Below, in pieces: positions 15,655-25,476 of a stretch of DNA of 64,000 nucleotides. Numbering within the stretch: the stretch's first letter is position 1; the number at the start of each line of letters is the position of its first letter. A program made the translations under genes and the position numbers. The notes beneath the pieces were generated by a model. That model was not told the origin of the DNA. It saw nothing but the letters and a program-made list of their open reading frames with translations, and ran no database searches. This DNA comes from Hoeflea phototrophica DFL-43. Its GTDB lineage: Bacteria; Pseudomonadota; Alphaproteobacteria; Rhizobiales; Rhizobiaceae. Location: positions 1,878,461 to 1,942,460 of the forward strand of contig NZ_CM002917.1 in NCBI RefSeq assembly GCF_000154705.2, given 5' to 3'.

Positions 15655-17775
15655 ATGTCTGTCGGACCAGCAACTCAACCGGATGTTGATATTGATATCG
15701 GTCGCCTGTTCAGGGCGGTATGGGACAAGAAAGCGCTTGTCGCCGCGCTGACCATTGGTGCCGCTGCGCTTGCTTTTGTCGTCACTGGCATGATCAATCC
15801 GCTCTACAAGTCCGAGACACGGGTGCTGATCGAAACCCGTGAGCCGGTCTATTCGTCCGATCAAACACAGCCGCAGACGGATGCGGTGCTGCTTGACGAG
15901 CGGGCGGTAACCAGCCAGGTCGAAATTTTAAGGTCGACAGATCTTGTCAAACAGGTCGCCCGTGAGTTGGACCTCTCCTCGCGTGAGGAATTCGACCCAG
16001 CGGCCAACACGTCGTCCGTGGGCGCTGTCATGATTATGCTCGGGCTCAAGAAAGACCCTCACGAGATCCCCGCCGACGAGCGGATCCTGAAGGAATTCTA
16101 CAAGAAGCTTGAAGTCTATGCAGTTCCCGGCTCCCGGGTCATCGGCGTTGAATTCTCCTCCGAGGATGCCGCGCTGGCGGCCGCGGTGCCAAATGCGCTG
16201 ATTGATGCCTATCTTGCCTTTCAATCGGGCGCCAAGCTTGAAACCAACACCGATGCCAGTGCCTGGCTCGAGCCTGAAATCATGCGTTTGCGTGAGAAAG
16301 TGCGCGAATCCGAGGAGAAGGTTGCCCAATACCGGGCCGAAAGAGGCTTGCTGCTGGTCAATCAACAGGACACGATCGCCGCCAAGCAGCTCTCCGATAT
16401 CTCCACCGAGCTGAGCCGCGTGCGCGCAGAGCGGGCAGATTCGGAAGCCCGCGCACAATCGGTCCGCAACGCGCTCGAAAGCGGTCAGTCGATTGACGCC
16501 ATTTCCGATGTTCTCGACTCCCCCGTGGTTCAGCGGTTGCGCGAAAGCGAGGGCACGATCCGTGCCCAGATTGCAGATCTTTCGACAACTCTGCTTGAGG
16601 CGCATCCGCGCATGAAGGGGCTGCGCGCGCAGCTTCAGGACGTCGATCGCCAGATTCTCAGCGAAACCCGGAAAGTGCTCGACAGCCTGGAGAGCAATGC
16701 ACGGGTTGGCCGCATCCGGGAGGATGAGCTGGTGTCTCAGCTCAATGCGCTGAAAGCGAGCTCAGCGCGCGAGGGCGAGGAGTCTGTCGAACTGCGTTCC
16801 CTGGAGCGCGAAGCCGCCGCCCAGCGCGATCTGCTTGAGACCTATCTCGGTCGTTATCGTGAGGCAGCTTCCCGCTCCGAGCCAAAGGCACTTCCGGCTG
16901 ATGCCCGGGTGATTTCCCGCGCGGTTCCGGCCTCCGAATCCTATTTCCCAAAAAAGGGTGCGATCATCATTGTTGCGTCCCTGGCAACGTTCCTTCTCGC
17001 AGCAATCGGGATCATGCTGGCCGAACTGTTCTCGGGTCGGGCTCTTCGTCCTTCGTCTGCGATGATGCCAGCTCAGATGAAGACCGGTCAGACGGCGGCC
17101 GCTGCGGCGACTGTTTCAGGCGATTTGCCACACCAGACAGCCGAAGCTTCCGCCGAGCTGCCACTCATTGCCAATGATGCTGATGACTTCAGCGTGGAAG
17201 CGGTTGCCGAGCAACTGATCGGAGAACATGTGTCGGTGGCCGTATGCGTCGCGCCGGAGGGTGACGAAGGATCGGCCGCGGCGGTGATGCTGGCGCGCAC
17301 GGTGGCGGGTGAGGGGCTTCAGGCCCTGCTGGTCGACCTGACAGGCTCGGCTTGCCCCACTGAGCTGATGGCGGAATCAATCAGGCTTCCGGGTCTGACT
17401 GATCTCATGTGCGGTGAAATCAACATCTCCAGTTCAATCCACCCCGACCGGTTGTCGTCGGCGCATATCATTCCGCGCGGTAATGCAAATGCGCGCCGTG
17501 CCATGCGCGCCATCGACCGTCTGCCGATGATCATCGACGCTTTGACAGAAGCCTATGATCTTGTGATCGTCGAATGTGGCGCTGCGGATGCGGCTTCCGT
17601 GGCACGGGTGGCAAGGGCTGATGCCGGCGAAGTCATTCTCTCGCTCCTGCGTGCAGATGAGGAAACTGTTTCTCAGTTGCTCAGCGATTTCCACGAGCAG
17701 GGTTTTGAGAATGTAATGCTCATGACCCCTAAAGAGCCCAGAAGGCCCCTGGGATCGCGCAGTTCGGCTGCTTGA
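15655..17775 (+). CDS. GumC/Wzz-type polysaccharide co-polymerase with degenerate BY-kinase domain
   Basis: A 706-residue inner-membrane protein. Residues 13-50 hold the Wzz domain start and TM1 (about 27-46); 205-400 are long coiled coil; a proline/serine-containing segment leads to TM2 (about 437-458); residues 520-690 are a MinD/BY-kinase-like domain. In that domain the Walker A site is APEGDEGSAAAV (533-544): the lysine and Ser/Thr of GKS/T are replaced by Ser and Ala, and no tyrosine cluster ends the protein. It should control chain length and export with the Wza protein, but is unlikely to be an active tyrosine kinase. GGAG lies just before the ATG. Confidence 0.88.
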   Translation: MSVGPATQPDVDIDIGRLFRAVWDKKALVAALTIGAAALAFVVTGMINPLYKSETRVLIETREPVYSSDQTQPQTDAVLLDERAVTSQVEILRSTDLVKQVARELDLSSREEFDPAANTSSVGAVMIMLGLKKDPHEIPADERILKEFYKKLEVYAVPGSRVIGVEFSSEDAALAAAVPNALIDAYLAFQSGAKLETNTDASAWLEPEIMRLREKVRESEEKVAQYRAERGLLLVNQQDTIAAKQLSDISTELSRVRAERADSEARAQSVRNALESGQSIDAISDVLDSPVVQRLRESEGTIRAQIADLSTTLLEAHPRMKGLRAQLQDVDRQILSETRKVLDSLESNARVGRIREDELVSQLNALKASSAREGEESVELRSLEREAAAQRDLLETYLGRYREAASRSEPKALPADARVISRAVPASESYFPKKGAIIIVASLATFLLAAIGIMLAELFSGRALRPSSAMMPAQMKTGQTAAAAATVSGDLPHQTAEASAELPLIANDADDFSVEAVAEQLIGEHVSVAVCVAPEGDEGSAAAVMLARTVAGEGLQALLVDLTGSACPTELMAESIRLPGLTDLMCGEINISSSIHPDRLSSAHIIPRGNANARRAMRAIDRLPMIIDALTEAYDLVIVECGAADAASVARVARADAGEVILSLLRADEETVSQLLSDFHEQGFENVMLMTPKEPRRPLGSRSSAA

Positions 17776-17820
17776 ACCATATATGCAGAGAATGCTGCGA
17801 ACAGTTGTTTGGATCTGAAA

Positions 17821-19053
17821 TCAGTCGTGCTGTTCGTAGCTTTTTGCGGAGCTTGACGTGCGCCGCACTAGCTGTCCCCGCAGCCAGGCAGCGGCACTGC
17901 CGAGGGCAGGCGAGGTCTTGACCACGCGTTTGGCGGTGATCCCGGCGGCAAACAGCGGAGCCGCAATGCGGCCCCTGAGGCTGAGTGGCAGGTAGCAGTC
18001 GACCAGATCGGTGCGCACCGGACACCAGGATCGTTTGTAAAGCTGATCGCCAACGCCGAAGTCGAACACCTGATCGCCACCTTTCGCGGCCTGCTCGATC
18101 ATCCGGTAGAACAGCAGCTCCCCCACGCTTGCATCCGCCGCCACGGTTTCGTCGATCGAGCCGAACTGGCAGGTGACATGCTGATCTTTGCGGGTGAGCC
18201 CGGCCACAGCGATAATGGTGCCTTCATGCGCGCCGCCGGCAAGCTCGATGCCATGCAGCTCCAGTGCCGCTTTTCGGTCGCCCGAGCGGGTCATGGCAAG
18301 CCGGGCGAGAAAGGCGCGAACACCGGCGTCGGCGAACACATTTGGCAGGCCCTGCGCAGCAAGCCTCGCCGGCTTTTGTTTGAGAAAGGTTTCCAGGAGC
18401 CGCAGCGACTGATCGTCATCGTCCGCGGTGATATGGCGGTATCCGCCAATGGCTTCGAGACGCCGTTCGGACAGCCGGAACTTCTTCTTTCGGCGCTTGC
18501 GATTGATCTGTGCCAGCACTTCATCGAAATCCGGGAACAGCGGCAACTGAAAGCTCGGGTTCTGATGCAGCACGCGCGGCAGTGCATTGAAGGGCGCACG
18601 TTCCGCAGCCTCCGGCGGCATCTTGTCAAAAAGCACCACGTCAGCGGCGAGGCCTGCCTGTCTCAGTGCCGCGGCAAGTTCTCCGGGCGTGATCTTTTCG
18701 TCCCTGAGCGGATGCTCGCCTACAAGCCCGGTGTTTGCGTTGGAAAACGCAGTGCCTGCAAATCGCGCCAGTTTTAGCCCGCCAATCCGGATGATTTCCA
18801 GCGGCAGGACCGCAACTGTTTGGCCATCCTGCTCAAGTGTGATGATTGAAATGGAAGTTCCGGTGCCGCCGGCCCAGGCTTTTACCCAGGCACGGCTCTG
18901 ATGAAAGCTGACGTCCGGGTTGCCCTCCAACTGTGTCCAGACCCTCGCGGCGCCGTTGACATCGGTGTTCAGGTAGGCGGTCACGTGCGGACGGCGCCGG
19001 GCGGTCGCCGCACCAACGATCGGGTTTGCAGAAATGTCGTGGGCGTTCACCAT
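17821..19053 (-). CDS. FemAB/CelD-like GNAT-fold acyltransferase
   Basis: A 410-residue protein of the BioF2-like acetyltransferase type (PF13480 style, often annotated CelD/BcsL). Signs are FHQSRAWVKAWAGG near residue 50, a basic NRKRRKKKFRLSERRL segment near 185, and a C-terminal FGSIDETVAADASVGELLFYRMIEQA and FDFGVGDQLYKRSW block, the usual acceptor/donor part. Such proteins often modify exopolysaccharide or cell-wall amino sugars, which suits the locus. It is convergent with the co-polymerase gene. The substrate is unknown. Confidence 0.8.
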   Translation of the reverse strand: MVNAHDISANPIVGAATARRRPHVTAYLNTDVNGAARVWTQLEGNPDVSFHQSRAWVKAWAGGTGTSISIITLEQDGQTVAVLPLEIIRIGGLKLARFAGTAFSNANTGLVGEHPLRDEKITPGELAAALRQAGLAADVVLFDKMPPEAAERAPFNALPRVLHQNPSFQLPLFPDFDEVLAQINRKRRKKKFRLSERRLEAIGGYRHITADDDDQSLRLLETFLKQKPARLAAQGLPNVFADAGVRAFLARLAMTRSGDRKAALELHGIELAGGAHEGTIIAVAGLTRKDQHVTCQFGSIDETVAADASVGELLFYRMIEQAAKGGDQVFDFGVGDQLYKRSWCPVRTDLVDCYLPLSLRGRIAAPLFAAGITAKRVVKTSPALGSAAAWLRGQLVRRTSSSAKSYEQHD

Positions 19054-19237
19054 GGTCGCAATGCTCGCGTGGTTTGGTTTTTCACGCAGTCAGCATCGCT
19101 TCGCGGCTTCAACAAATTCATAAAGTCGGCAGGTCAGGAGATAAAAACCGGACCTCAAGGCTAATGGACGGTTAATCAGCCCGAAAACCGTTTCTTGTGA
19201 GGAAGTGATGCGGCATTTCGGTATCGGTCGCGGCTGA

Positions 19238-19456
19238 TCACTGCTGCCGGCTCTTGGGTGGCTGTTCCATCCAGCGGATCACGAACATGGCTGGCACCAC
19301 CCACAACACTCCGGTGAACAGGAAATACATCAGATGTATGTACCATGCAGACTCAGCGAGCCGGTATGTGGCAACGGTTGTGGCCACAAGCGCGTAGATC
19401 ACCACCAGCGCGACGATGATCACGGTTCCAATAAGTTTCTTGAGGCGGACAGGCAT
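19238..19456 (-). CDS. DUF2842 family small membrane protein
   Basis: A 72-residue protein with two transmembrane helices (about 8-30 and 38-60; the second contains WVVPAMFVIRWM) and a short polar tail ending PPKSRQQ. It matches the DUF2842 pattern, common in alphaproteobacteria beside heme A synthase, which is divergent here. Function unknown. Confidence 0.78.
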   Translation of the reverse strand: MPVRLKKLIGTVIIVALVVIYALVATTVATYRLAESAWYIHLMYFLFTGVLWVVPAMFVIRWMEQPPKSRQQ

Positions 19457-19668
19457 GGTTCCGGTATCCTGGGCTCGTGGCTTCTGGGCGGGTTGATCGA
19501 CCGCCCATGTTTGCGGTCCACCCTACACCGCAGGACATAGCGGCTTTCACTGTGAACGCAAGTCTATGGCGTTTGTGCAGCGCTGCCGCGACCGCATGCC
19601 GCAAAGCCACCGGACTTGCCTTGCGCGGCGCTGTGATGCACATGTCCCGCTGTATTCAAGGAAAGATC

Positions 19669-20811
19669 ATGCCGATGACTGCAAGCTCCGTTTCCCTGCA
19701 TCCGGGTCAACCGGATACCCATTTGCCCGACGCCCAATCGGTGATTGATGCGCAAGCGCGCGTCAGCCGCAACCGGACGGCGCAACGGGTGTGGCTTGGG
19801 CTGGTGCTGGTCGCGATTTTCGCGCTGGTACTGGTCGGAGGTGCGACGCGGCTGACCGATTCCGGGCTTTCGATCACTGAATGGAAGCCGATCCACGGTG
19901 TGGTTCCGCCGTTGAGCGAGGCGGAATGGCAGGAAGAGCTGGAGCTTTATCGCCAGATTCCGGAGTACCAGTTGATCAACAAGGGCATGAGCCTTGACGA
20001 GTTCAAGGTGATCTATTGGTGGGAATGGGCGCACCGGTTTCTGGCGCGTGGCGTCGGTGTGCTGTTTGCGGTTCCGTTCATCTTCTTTCTTGTGACCGGC
20101 CGAGTGGAAAAAAGGCTGCGCTGGCCGCTTTTCGGTCTTCTGGTTCTGGGCGGATTGCAAGGCGCAGTGGGCTGGTGGATGGTGGCATCCGGGCTTGTTG
20201 ACCGGGTTGATGTGAGCCAGTACCGGCTCGCCACCCATCTCACGCTTGCCTGCCTGATTTTCGCGGCCATCGTCTGGGTGATGCGCGGGCTGGCTTCCCA
20301 CTCCTCTGATCCGGTTCCAAGCGTAGGGCTCAAGCGCGGGGCAGGGGCGCTCAGTGCTCTCATTCTGGTGCAGATCTATCTTGGCGGGCTGGTTGCGGGT
20401 CTGGATGCGGGGCTTGCCTCGTCCACATGGCCGCTGATGAATGGCGCGATGGTGCCTGCAGGCCTGTGGGAGCTTGCGCCGCTTTGGCGCAATGTCTTCG
20501 AAAACGAGCTGACCGTGCAGTTCATCCATCGTTTGGGCGGCTATCTGGTGTTTGCCGCAGCCCTTTGGCACATGGTGGCATCCATCCGTCATGGCCGTGG
20601 AACGACCCATTGCCGCCGCGCGGTGCTGCTGTTCGCGCTCATCACCATCCAGGCGCTAATCGGCATTGTTACAATCGTCACCCAGGTGCCAATGGGTTGG
20701 GCGCTGGCGCATCAGGGCTGGGCGGTTGTCGTTCTCGGATTCGCCGTCGCCCACTGGCGCGGCTTTTACGGCGCTTATCTGCTCCAAACGGAGATCCTCG
20801 TGCGCAATTGA
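19669..20811 (+). CDS. ctaA: Heme A synthase (COX15/CtaA)
   Basis: A 380-residue polytopic membrane enzyme that converts heme O to heme A for cytochrome c oxidase. Eight hydrophobic segments are visible, with family motifs GGATRLTDSGLSITEWKPIHG near 56-76, WWEWAHRFLARG, YRLATHLTLA, GLDAGLASSTWPLMNG, QFIHRLGGYLVF and LAHQGWAVVVL; the conserved histidines (EWAHR, ATHLT, FIHR, AHQG) are all present. ATG 19669 has AAGGAAAG just upstream and was preferred to earlier in-frame starts back to 19477. It has the alphaproteobacterial (mitochondrial COX15-like) form. Confidence 0.93.
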   Translation: MPMTASSVSLHPGQPDTHLPDAQSVIDAQARVSRNRTAQRVWLGLVLVAIFALVLVGGATRLTDSGLSITEWKPIHGVVPPLSEAEWQEELELYRQIPEYQLINKGMSLDEFKVIYWWEWAHRFLARGVGVLFAVPFIFFLVTGRVEKRLRWPLFGLLVLGGLQGAVGWWMVASGLVDRVDVSQYRLATHLTLACLIFAAIVWVMRGLASHSSDPVPSVGLKRGAGALSALILVQIYLGGLVAGLDAGLASSTWPLMNGAMVPAGLWELAPLWRNVFENELTVQFIHRLGGYLVFAAALWHMVASIRHGRGTTHCRRAVLLFALITIQALIGIVTIVTQVPMGWALAHQGWAVVVLGFAVAHWRGFYGAYLLQTEILVRN

Positions 20812-20874
20812 GCGTCAGTGCCAGGTCTCGTCTGCTTCAGGCAGGTCTGCGCTGAGAGACAGGAAGGAAAAACC

Positions 20875-21162
20875 ATGGCTCTTTTCCAACCATCCCGGCA
20901 TCACCGGTACTTCTCCGATGCCCACTACTATGCCCGGTTTGAATTGGCCTACACCCTGGTCGATGTGACGGCTGCGCTGCTGTTCGTGATTGGCTCGATT
21001 ATGTTTTTCTCGGAAGACTGGCTAACTACCGGCACATGGTGCTTTCTCGTCGGGTCGATTTGCTTTGCTTTCAAGCCTGTTCTGCGCATCATTCGCGAGC
21101 TGCGCTACATCCGCGACAATGACTACGAAGATCTCGCAAAGCGGTTCGAAAACGAAAGCTAA
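20875..21162 (+). CDS. YrhK-domain membrane protein
   Basis: A 95-residue protein with two hydrophobic segments (about 30-47 and 53-70), of the YrhK-like family (YARFELAYTLVDVTAALLF, then TWCFLVGSICFAFKP). AGGAAGG lies upstream of ATG 20875, so the longer frame from 20818 is not used. It follows heme A synthase by 63 bases, possibly in the same transcript. Function unknown. Confidence 0.75.
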   Translation: MALFQPSRHHRYFSDAHYYARFELAYTLVDVTAALLFVIGSIMFFSEDWLTTGTWCFLVGSICFAFKPVLRIIRELRYIRDNDYEDLAKRFENES

Positions 21163-21194
21163 GTCGTACGGGACGACTGAGCTTTCCTGTCATC

Positions 21195-22124
21195 TTAACC
21201 GCCAATCATCAGGTTGAGGTTCTGCACCGCGGCACCTGAGGCACCTTTGCCCAGATTGTCGAGCGAAGCGATCAGGTTGGCCTGGTCTGTGCCCTCGGTT
21301 CCGCAGACATAGAGCTTTATCCGGTCCGTCCCCTTGAGTTCTTCCGGATCGAGCCGACCGGCCTTGCTCGCTTCCTCCAGGGATGCCACCTCGACAATGC
21401 CGCTGCCCTCATAATGGTTCGACAGCGCAGCGTGGATCCCGGACAGCGTGACGTTGCCAGTCATCAGATCGAGATGCAGCGGCACATTGACCAGCATGCC
21501 TTGCGCAAACCGCCCGACCGCCGGCGTGAAGATCGGCCGCCGGGAGATCCCGGTGCGTGCGATGATTTCCGGAACATGTTTGTGGGCCAGAGTCAGCGCA
21601 TAGGCGAAATGGGGCGCAGTGATCGCATCGTCCCGCGAAGCATCTTCCATTTGCGCAATCATCTGCTTGCCGCCGCCGGTGTAACCGGACACGGCATTGA
21701 TCGTGACCGGATAATCCGCCGGGAGCAGGCCCTGTGCGACAAGCGGCGCAAGCAAGGCGATCGCGCCAGTGGAGTAGCAGCCTGGGTTGGAGACGAACTG
21801 GGCGCTTGCGATCCGCGCGGCCTGGTCTTTCGAAAGCTCGGCGAAACCATAGGCCCAATCCGGGTGTGACCGGTGCGCGGTGGATGCATCGATAAACCGC
21901 GTTCCAGCATCGGCCGCCAGCGCCACGGATTCGCGCGCTGCATCATCGGGCAGGCAAAGGATTGCGATATCAGCGTCCCGCAGGAATGCTTTCCGAACCT
22001 CGGGATCGCGCCGCTGATCGGCCGGCATCGACATCAGTTCGATGTCTGTCCGGCCTGTCAGCCTGTTCACGATCTGCAGGCCAGTGGTGCCGTGTTCGCC
22101 GTCAATGAAGATCTTGGGAGCCAT
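21195..22124 (-). CDS. argC: N-acetyl-gamma-glutamyl-phosphate reductase
   Basis: A 309-residue type-2 ArgC that reduces N-acetylglutamyl phosphate to the semialdehyde in arginine synthesis. The NADP-binding start reads KIFIDGEHGTTGLQI, and the active-site cysteine is Cys116 in SNPGCYSTG; a SGYTGGGKQM loop follows. The length is right for the short type-2 form common in alphaproteobacteria. speB lies 88 bases upstream on the same strand, linking arginine supply and polyamine/agmatine metabolism. Confidence 0.95.
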   Translation of the reverse strand: MAPKIFIDGEHGTTGLQIVNRLTGRTDIELMSMPADQRRDPEVRKAFLRDADIAILCLPDDAARESVALAADAGTRFIDASTAHRSHPDWAYGFAELSKDQAARIASAQFVSNPGCYSTGAIALLAPLVAQGLLPADYPVTINAVSGYTGGGKQMIAQMEDASRDDAITAPHFAYALTLAHKHVPEIIARTGISRRPIFTPAVGRFAQGMLVNVPLHLDLMTGNVTLSGIHAALSNHYEGSGIVEVASLEEASKAGRLDPEELKGTDRIKLYVCGTEGTDQANLIASLDNLGKGASGAAVQNLNLMIGG

Positions 22125-22212
22125 CGGGCTTCTCCGTTCATGCTAATAAAATCAGGGGCTTGTGCAGCACTGCGGACTCATTTTCCGAAGCACTTGAATC
22201 GCTTCGCGAGGC

Positions 22213-23163
22213 TTATCGTCGTGATCGGCGTTCTGCAAGCAGTCCCAGATAGTGCATGGCAACAGAGGCTCCGGCTATCGCGGTGATGTCCGCGTGGTCA
22301 TAGGCTGGAGCAACTTCTACAATGTCTGCGCCCTTGATATCAAGCCCCCCGAGCTTCTGCAGCACCGAGAGCATCTTGGCGCTGGAGGGGCCACCGGCGA
22401 CGGGTGTCCCGGTTCCAGGCGCGAAGGCCGGGTCCAGGCAGTCGATGTCAAAGGTCACATAGCAGGCCATGTCGCCCACATGGTCGAGAATGGTGGACGC
22501 GATGTCCGCTGCACTCATGTCCTCGACCTCGTGACCATAGACGATGCGGATGCCACAGTCTTCGGGCGCATGGGTCCGGATGCCGACCTGGATCGACCGG
22601 CTCGGGTCGATCACCCCGTCGCGCACCGCGCGGCCGACAAAGGAACCGTGGTCGATGCGTCTGCCATCGTCGAACCAGGTATCCTGGTGGGCGTCGAACT
22701 GCACAAGAGCGAGCGGGCCATGGATCGCCGCGTGGGCTTTGAGCAGCGGCCAGGTAACGAAATGATCGCCGCCGAGGCTGAGCAGGAACGCGCCCGATTT
22801 GAGGATCTTGGCGGCCTCGCGCTCGATGGTTGCCGGTGTCTTCTGGTGATTGCCATAGTCGAGAAGGCAGTCACCATAGTCGATCACTGCCATGGCTTCG
22901 AACAGGTCACGCGCAAACGGATATTGCGGGTCATTGTCGAAGATCGCCGAGGCGCGGCGGATTGCCTGCGGGCCAAAGCGCGCGCCAGGCCGGTTCGACA
23001 CCGCCGCATCAAACGGAATGCCCCAGACCACCGCATCCGCACCCTTCAGCGTCTTGGTGTATTTCCGCCGCATGAACGACAAGGCGCCTGCATAGGTCGG
23101 GTCCGTGGCTGCCGATGTCAGTGAACGTGCGGTGAAGGCGTGGTCGATGGATTTGTTGGCCAT
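22213..23163 (-). CDS. speB: Agmatinase/ureohydrolase
   Basis: A 316-residue ureohydrolase with the di-manganese motifs GGDH (131-134), FDAHQDT (156-162) and DIDCLDPAFAPGTGTP (239-254). It probably releases urea from agmatine to give putrescine. ATG 23163 has GGGAG upstream and matches the family start; the frame runs open to 23262. In the DAHxDT motif a Gln stands at the variable place, so a related guanidino substrate is possible. Gene order speB-argC is common in rhizobia. Confidence 0.88.
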   Translation of the reverse strand: MANKSIDHAFTARSLTSAATDPTYAGALSFMRRKYTKTLKGADAVVWGIPFDAAVSNRPGARFGPQAIRRASAIFDNDPQYPFARDLFEAMAVIDYGDCLLDYGNHQKTPATIEREAAKILKSGAFLLSLGGDHFVTWPLLKAHAAIHGPLALVQFDAHQDTWFDDGRRIDHGSFVGRAVRDGVIDPSRSIQVGIRTHAPEDCGIRIVYGHEVEDMSAADIASTILDHVGDMACYVTFDIDCLDPAFAPGTGTPVAGGPSSAKMLSVLQKLGGLDIKGADIVEVAPAYDHADITAIAGASVAMHYLGLLAERRSRR

Positions 23164-23291
23164 GGGTGGCTCCCGGCGGATTTTGGATCGCCACCTGCTT
23201 AGCCCAATCAAATGAAACGATAAAGCGCAAGCGCTCAGATCAATCGCTAGCTCTGTCCGCACTCACTGTGGAACAGATCCGCCGGACCACT

Positions 23292-23729
23292 CTATCGAAC
23301 GTAGGGAAGCCGTTCGCGCCGCCAGCCGGAAAATCCTGCCGGAATGTGCATCACGTCCTTGAAATCTGTCCGCGTGAAGGCGCGCATCAATGCGTGACTG
23401 CGGCCACCGGCATGGCAATACATCACATAGGTCCGGCCCGGCTCGAGTGCCATGATCCTGTCAGCGAAGTCCTTGGCGTAAAAGTCGATGTTGATTGCAC
23501 CCTCAATGTGACCGCGCTTGAACTCGAACGGGGTGCGGATGTCGAGAACAACGATCGACGGATCGGTTTCAAGTGCCTCATATGCGTCGCGCGGTGTCAC
23601 ATCGCGCAGTCCGGATGCGGCGGCCGGGTGAGGGGTGATCATCAGCATTGCGGCTGCGCCGAGAAACTGGCGTCGTGTCTGTTTCCAATACAATGCGGCC
23701 TCCCGGAAAGTGCGCAGTGGTTTGAGCAC
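23292..23729 (-). CDS. Exported rhodanese-like protein with Tat-type signal
   Basis: A 145-residue single rhodanese domain. Residues 18-24 are TRRQFLG followed by a hydrophobic AAAMLMITP stretch and AAASG, a fair twin-arginine signal with a likely cut near 39. The domain has VVLDIRTPFEFKRGHIEGA and the active-site loop YCHAGGRS with Cys105 present, so sulfur transfer is possible. It lies between rpsI and speB on the same strand. Confidence 0.85.
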   Translation of the reverse strand: MLKPLRTFREAALYWKQTRRQFLGAAAMLMITPHPAAASGLRDVTPRDAYEALETDPSIVVLDIRTPFEFKRGHIEGAINIDFYAKDFADRIMALEPGRTYVMYCHAGGRSHALMRAFTRTDFKDVMHIPAGFSGWRRERLPYVR

Positions 23730-23793
23730 TGAAAGATAGCGGCCACGCAGCGCGCTTCAAGGCAACAGGAACCGGGGTCGAAGCCCGAGGCAA

Positions 23794-23818
23794 CAAAAAA
23801 CGGGGCCGAGGCCCCGTC
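23794..23818 (-). terminator. Rho-independent terminator of rplM-rpsI
   Basis: Read on the minus strand, a perfect GC stem (ACGGGGCC with GGCCCCGT, two-base loop) is followed by six or seven T. It lies 29 bases beyond the rpsI stop. Confidence 0.9.
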
Positions 23819-23846
23819 CAATGTCTTGCAGTTTCGAAGCGGCTGA

Positions 23847-24329
23847 TTAGCGCTTGGAGAACTGGAACGAGCGGCGAGCCTTGGCCTTGCCGTATTTCTT
23901 ACGCTCGACCACGCGGCTGTCGCGGGTCAGGAAGCCACCCTTCTTGAGAACCGCGCGCAGGGCCGGCTCATAATAGGTGAGTGCCTTGGAGATGCCGTGA
24001 CGAACCGCACCGGCCTGGCCGGAGAGGCCGCCGCCGACAACGGTGCAGACGACGTCGAACTGGCCCTGACGGGCAGCTGCGACGACAGGCTGCTGAACAA
24101 CCATCTGCAGCACGGGACGGGCGAAATAGCTGACGAAATCGCGGCCGTTGACGGTGATCTTGCCGGTGCCCGGCTTGACCCAGACGCGGGCGATTGCGTT
24201 CTTGCGCTTGCCGGTGGCGTACGAGCGGCCCTGCTCGTCAACCTTGCGCACATGCACCGGGGCTTCCGGGGCAGCTTCAGCAGCGGTCACGGATGCGCCG
24301 AGCTCCTCAAGCGAATTGAGTTCAGCCAT
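23847..24329 (-). CDS. rpsI: 30S ribosomal protein S9
   Basis: A 160-residue S9 with an alphaproteobacterial N-terminal extension of about 30 residues ([20 protein letters not shown]). The conserved core begins at [19 protein letters not shown] and ends with the typical [11 protein letters not shown] tail that reaches the P-site tRNA. It follows rplM after two bases, the standard L13-S9 operon. Confidence 0.98.
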   Translation of the reverse strand: MAELNSLEELGASVTAAEAAPEAPVHVRKVDEQGRSYATGKRKNAIARVWVKPGTGKITVNGRDFVSYFARPVLQMVVQQPVVAAARQGQFDVVCTVVGGGLSGQAGAVRHGISKALTYYEPALRAVLKKGGFLTRDSRVVERKKYGKAKARRSFQFSKR

Positions 24330-24331
24330 GA

Positions 24332-24796
24332 TCAGGCGCTCCTTTTGTTCTTGGTGTTCAGCGAAGCGACGTCGAGAACGGTCGGCTGCTGTGCTTCATG
24401 CGGGTGCACGGAACCGGCATAGACTCGCAGGTTCTTCATCTGGCGGCGGCCAAGCGGTCCGCGGGGAACCATGCGTTCGACGGCCTTTTCGATGATCCGC
24501 TCGGGAAAGCGGCCTTCGAAAATCTGGCGCGCGGTGCGCTCCTTGATGCCGCCGGGGTAGCCGGTGTGCCAGTAATACTTTTTGTCAGTGTACTTCTTGC
24601 CCGTCAGGACTGCCTTTTCGGCATTGATGACGATGATGTTGTCGCCATCATCGACATGCGGGGTGAAGGTGGCTTTGTGCTTGCCGCGCAGGCGGTTGGC
24701 AACGATAGTGGCGAGACGACCGACGACGATGTCCGTTGCGTCGATGATCACCCACTTCTTTTCCACCTCTGCAGGCTTCTGCGAGAAGGTTTTCAT
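24332..24796 (-). CDS. rplM: 50S ribosomal protein L13
   Basis: A 154-residue L13. Motifs [37 protein letters not shown] and [19 protein letters not shown] are plain. AGAGAG precedes the ATG. The 240 bases upstream have a GC-rich inverted segment near 24855-24900 that may be leader structure, but no L13-leader motif can be confirmed by eye. Confidence 0.98.
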   Translation of the reverse strand: MKTFSQKPAEVEKKWVIIDATDIVVGRLATIVANRLRGKHKATFTPHVDDGDNIIVINAEKAVLTGKKYTDKKYYWHTGYPGGIKERTARQIFEGRFPERIIEKAVERMVPRGPLGRRQMKNLRVYAGSVHPHEAQQPTVLDVASLNTKNKRSA

Positions 24797-25038
24797 TTGA
24801 GTTCTCTCTTGTTCAGGATCCGAAGCCGGCAGGCCGGAACGGACGTTTCTTGTTGCTTGCGTTGTCGCGGGCCTGGAACGCCAACACCTGCGACAACAAT
24901 CGCGCCAGATCTGAATGGATCCGGACGCTGCGTGCTTATAGGCGAGGCGGGTTTGGCCGTCAAGCGAGTGAAATTGACCTGGAGTAGAAATAAGTCAATA
25001 AAAACAATGCAATACAAATACGGTATTAAAATACCCCA

Positions 25039-25476
25039 TCAAATCTGAGGTGGAATGGAGTACGTGGCCGTCGCATGCGCGACCAAAGCGCCCTCATGGT
25101 CCGAAATCGCGATGTCGGTGACCACCAGCCGCTTTCCGAGTTTGAGAATGGTTGCGGTTGCATCAAGCGCGCCGGGCGCGGGCTTCATCAGGAAATTGAT
25201 GTTGAGATTGGTCGTGACGGCCAGCGCCACCTTGCCGATATGGGCCAGGATCACGGCATAGGCGGCAAGGTCGGCCAGCATGAACAGGGTTGGCCCGCTG
25301 ACGGTGCCGCCGGGCCGCAAATGTTTGTCATCGGCATTGAGCCGAACAAGCGCCGATCCGGGTGAGACTTCAATCACCGAGATATCGTCGCCATTGGACT
25401 TGATCTGCGGAAACACTTCATCGAGATAGGCGGAAACAGTCGGGGCGGTCATCACGGGTGTGGCCGGTGCGGGCAT
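25039..25476 (-). CDS. PaaI-type hotdog thioesterase
   Basis: A 145-residue hotdog-fold protein of the PaaI/YigI thioesterase type (LRPGGTVSGPTLFMLADLAAYAVILAHIG, then TTNLNINFLMKPAPG). It probably hydrolyses an acyl- or aryl-CoA. ATG 25476 has an AGGA ribosome site; the frame extends to 25569 and ATG 25452 is another option. It is divergent from an enoyl-CoA hydratase, hinting at linked acyl-CoA metabolism. Confidence 0.8.
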   Translation of the reverse strand: MPAPATPVMTAPTVSAYLDEVFPQIKSNGDDISVIEVSPGSALVRLNADDKHLRPGGTVSGPTLFMLADLAAYAVILAHIGKVALAVTTNLNINFLMKPAPGALDATATILKLGKRLVVTDIAISDHEGALVAHATATYSIPPQI

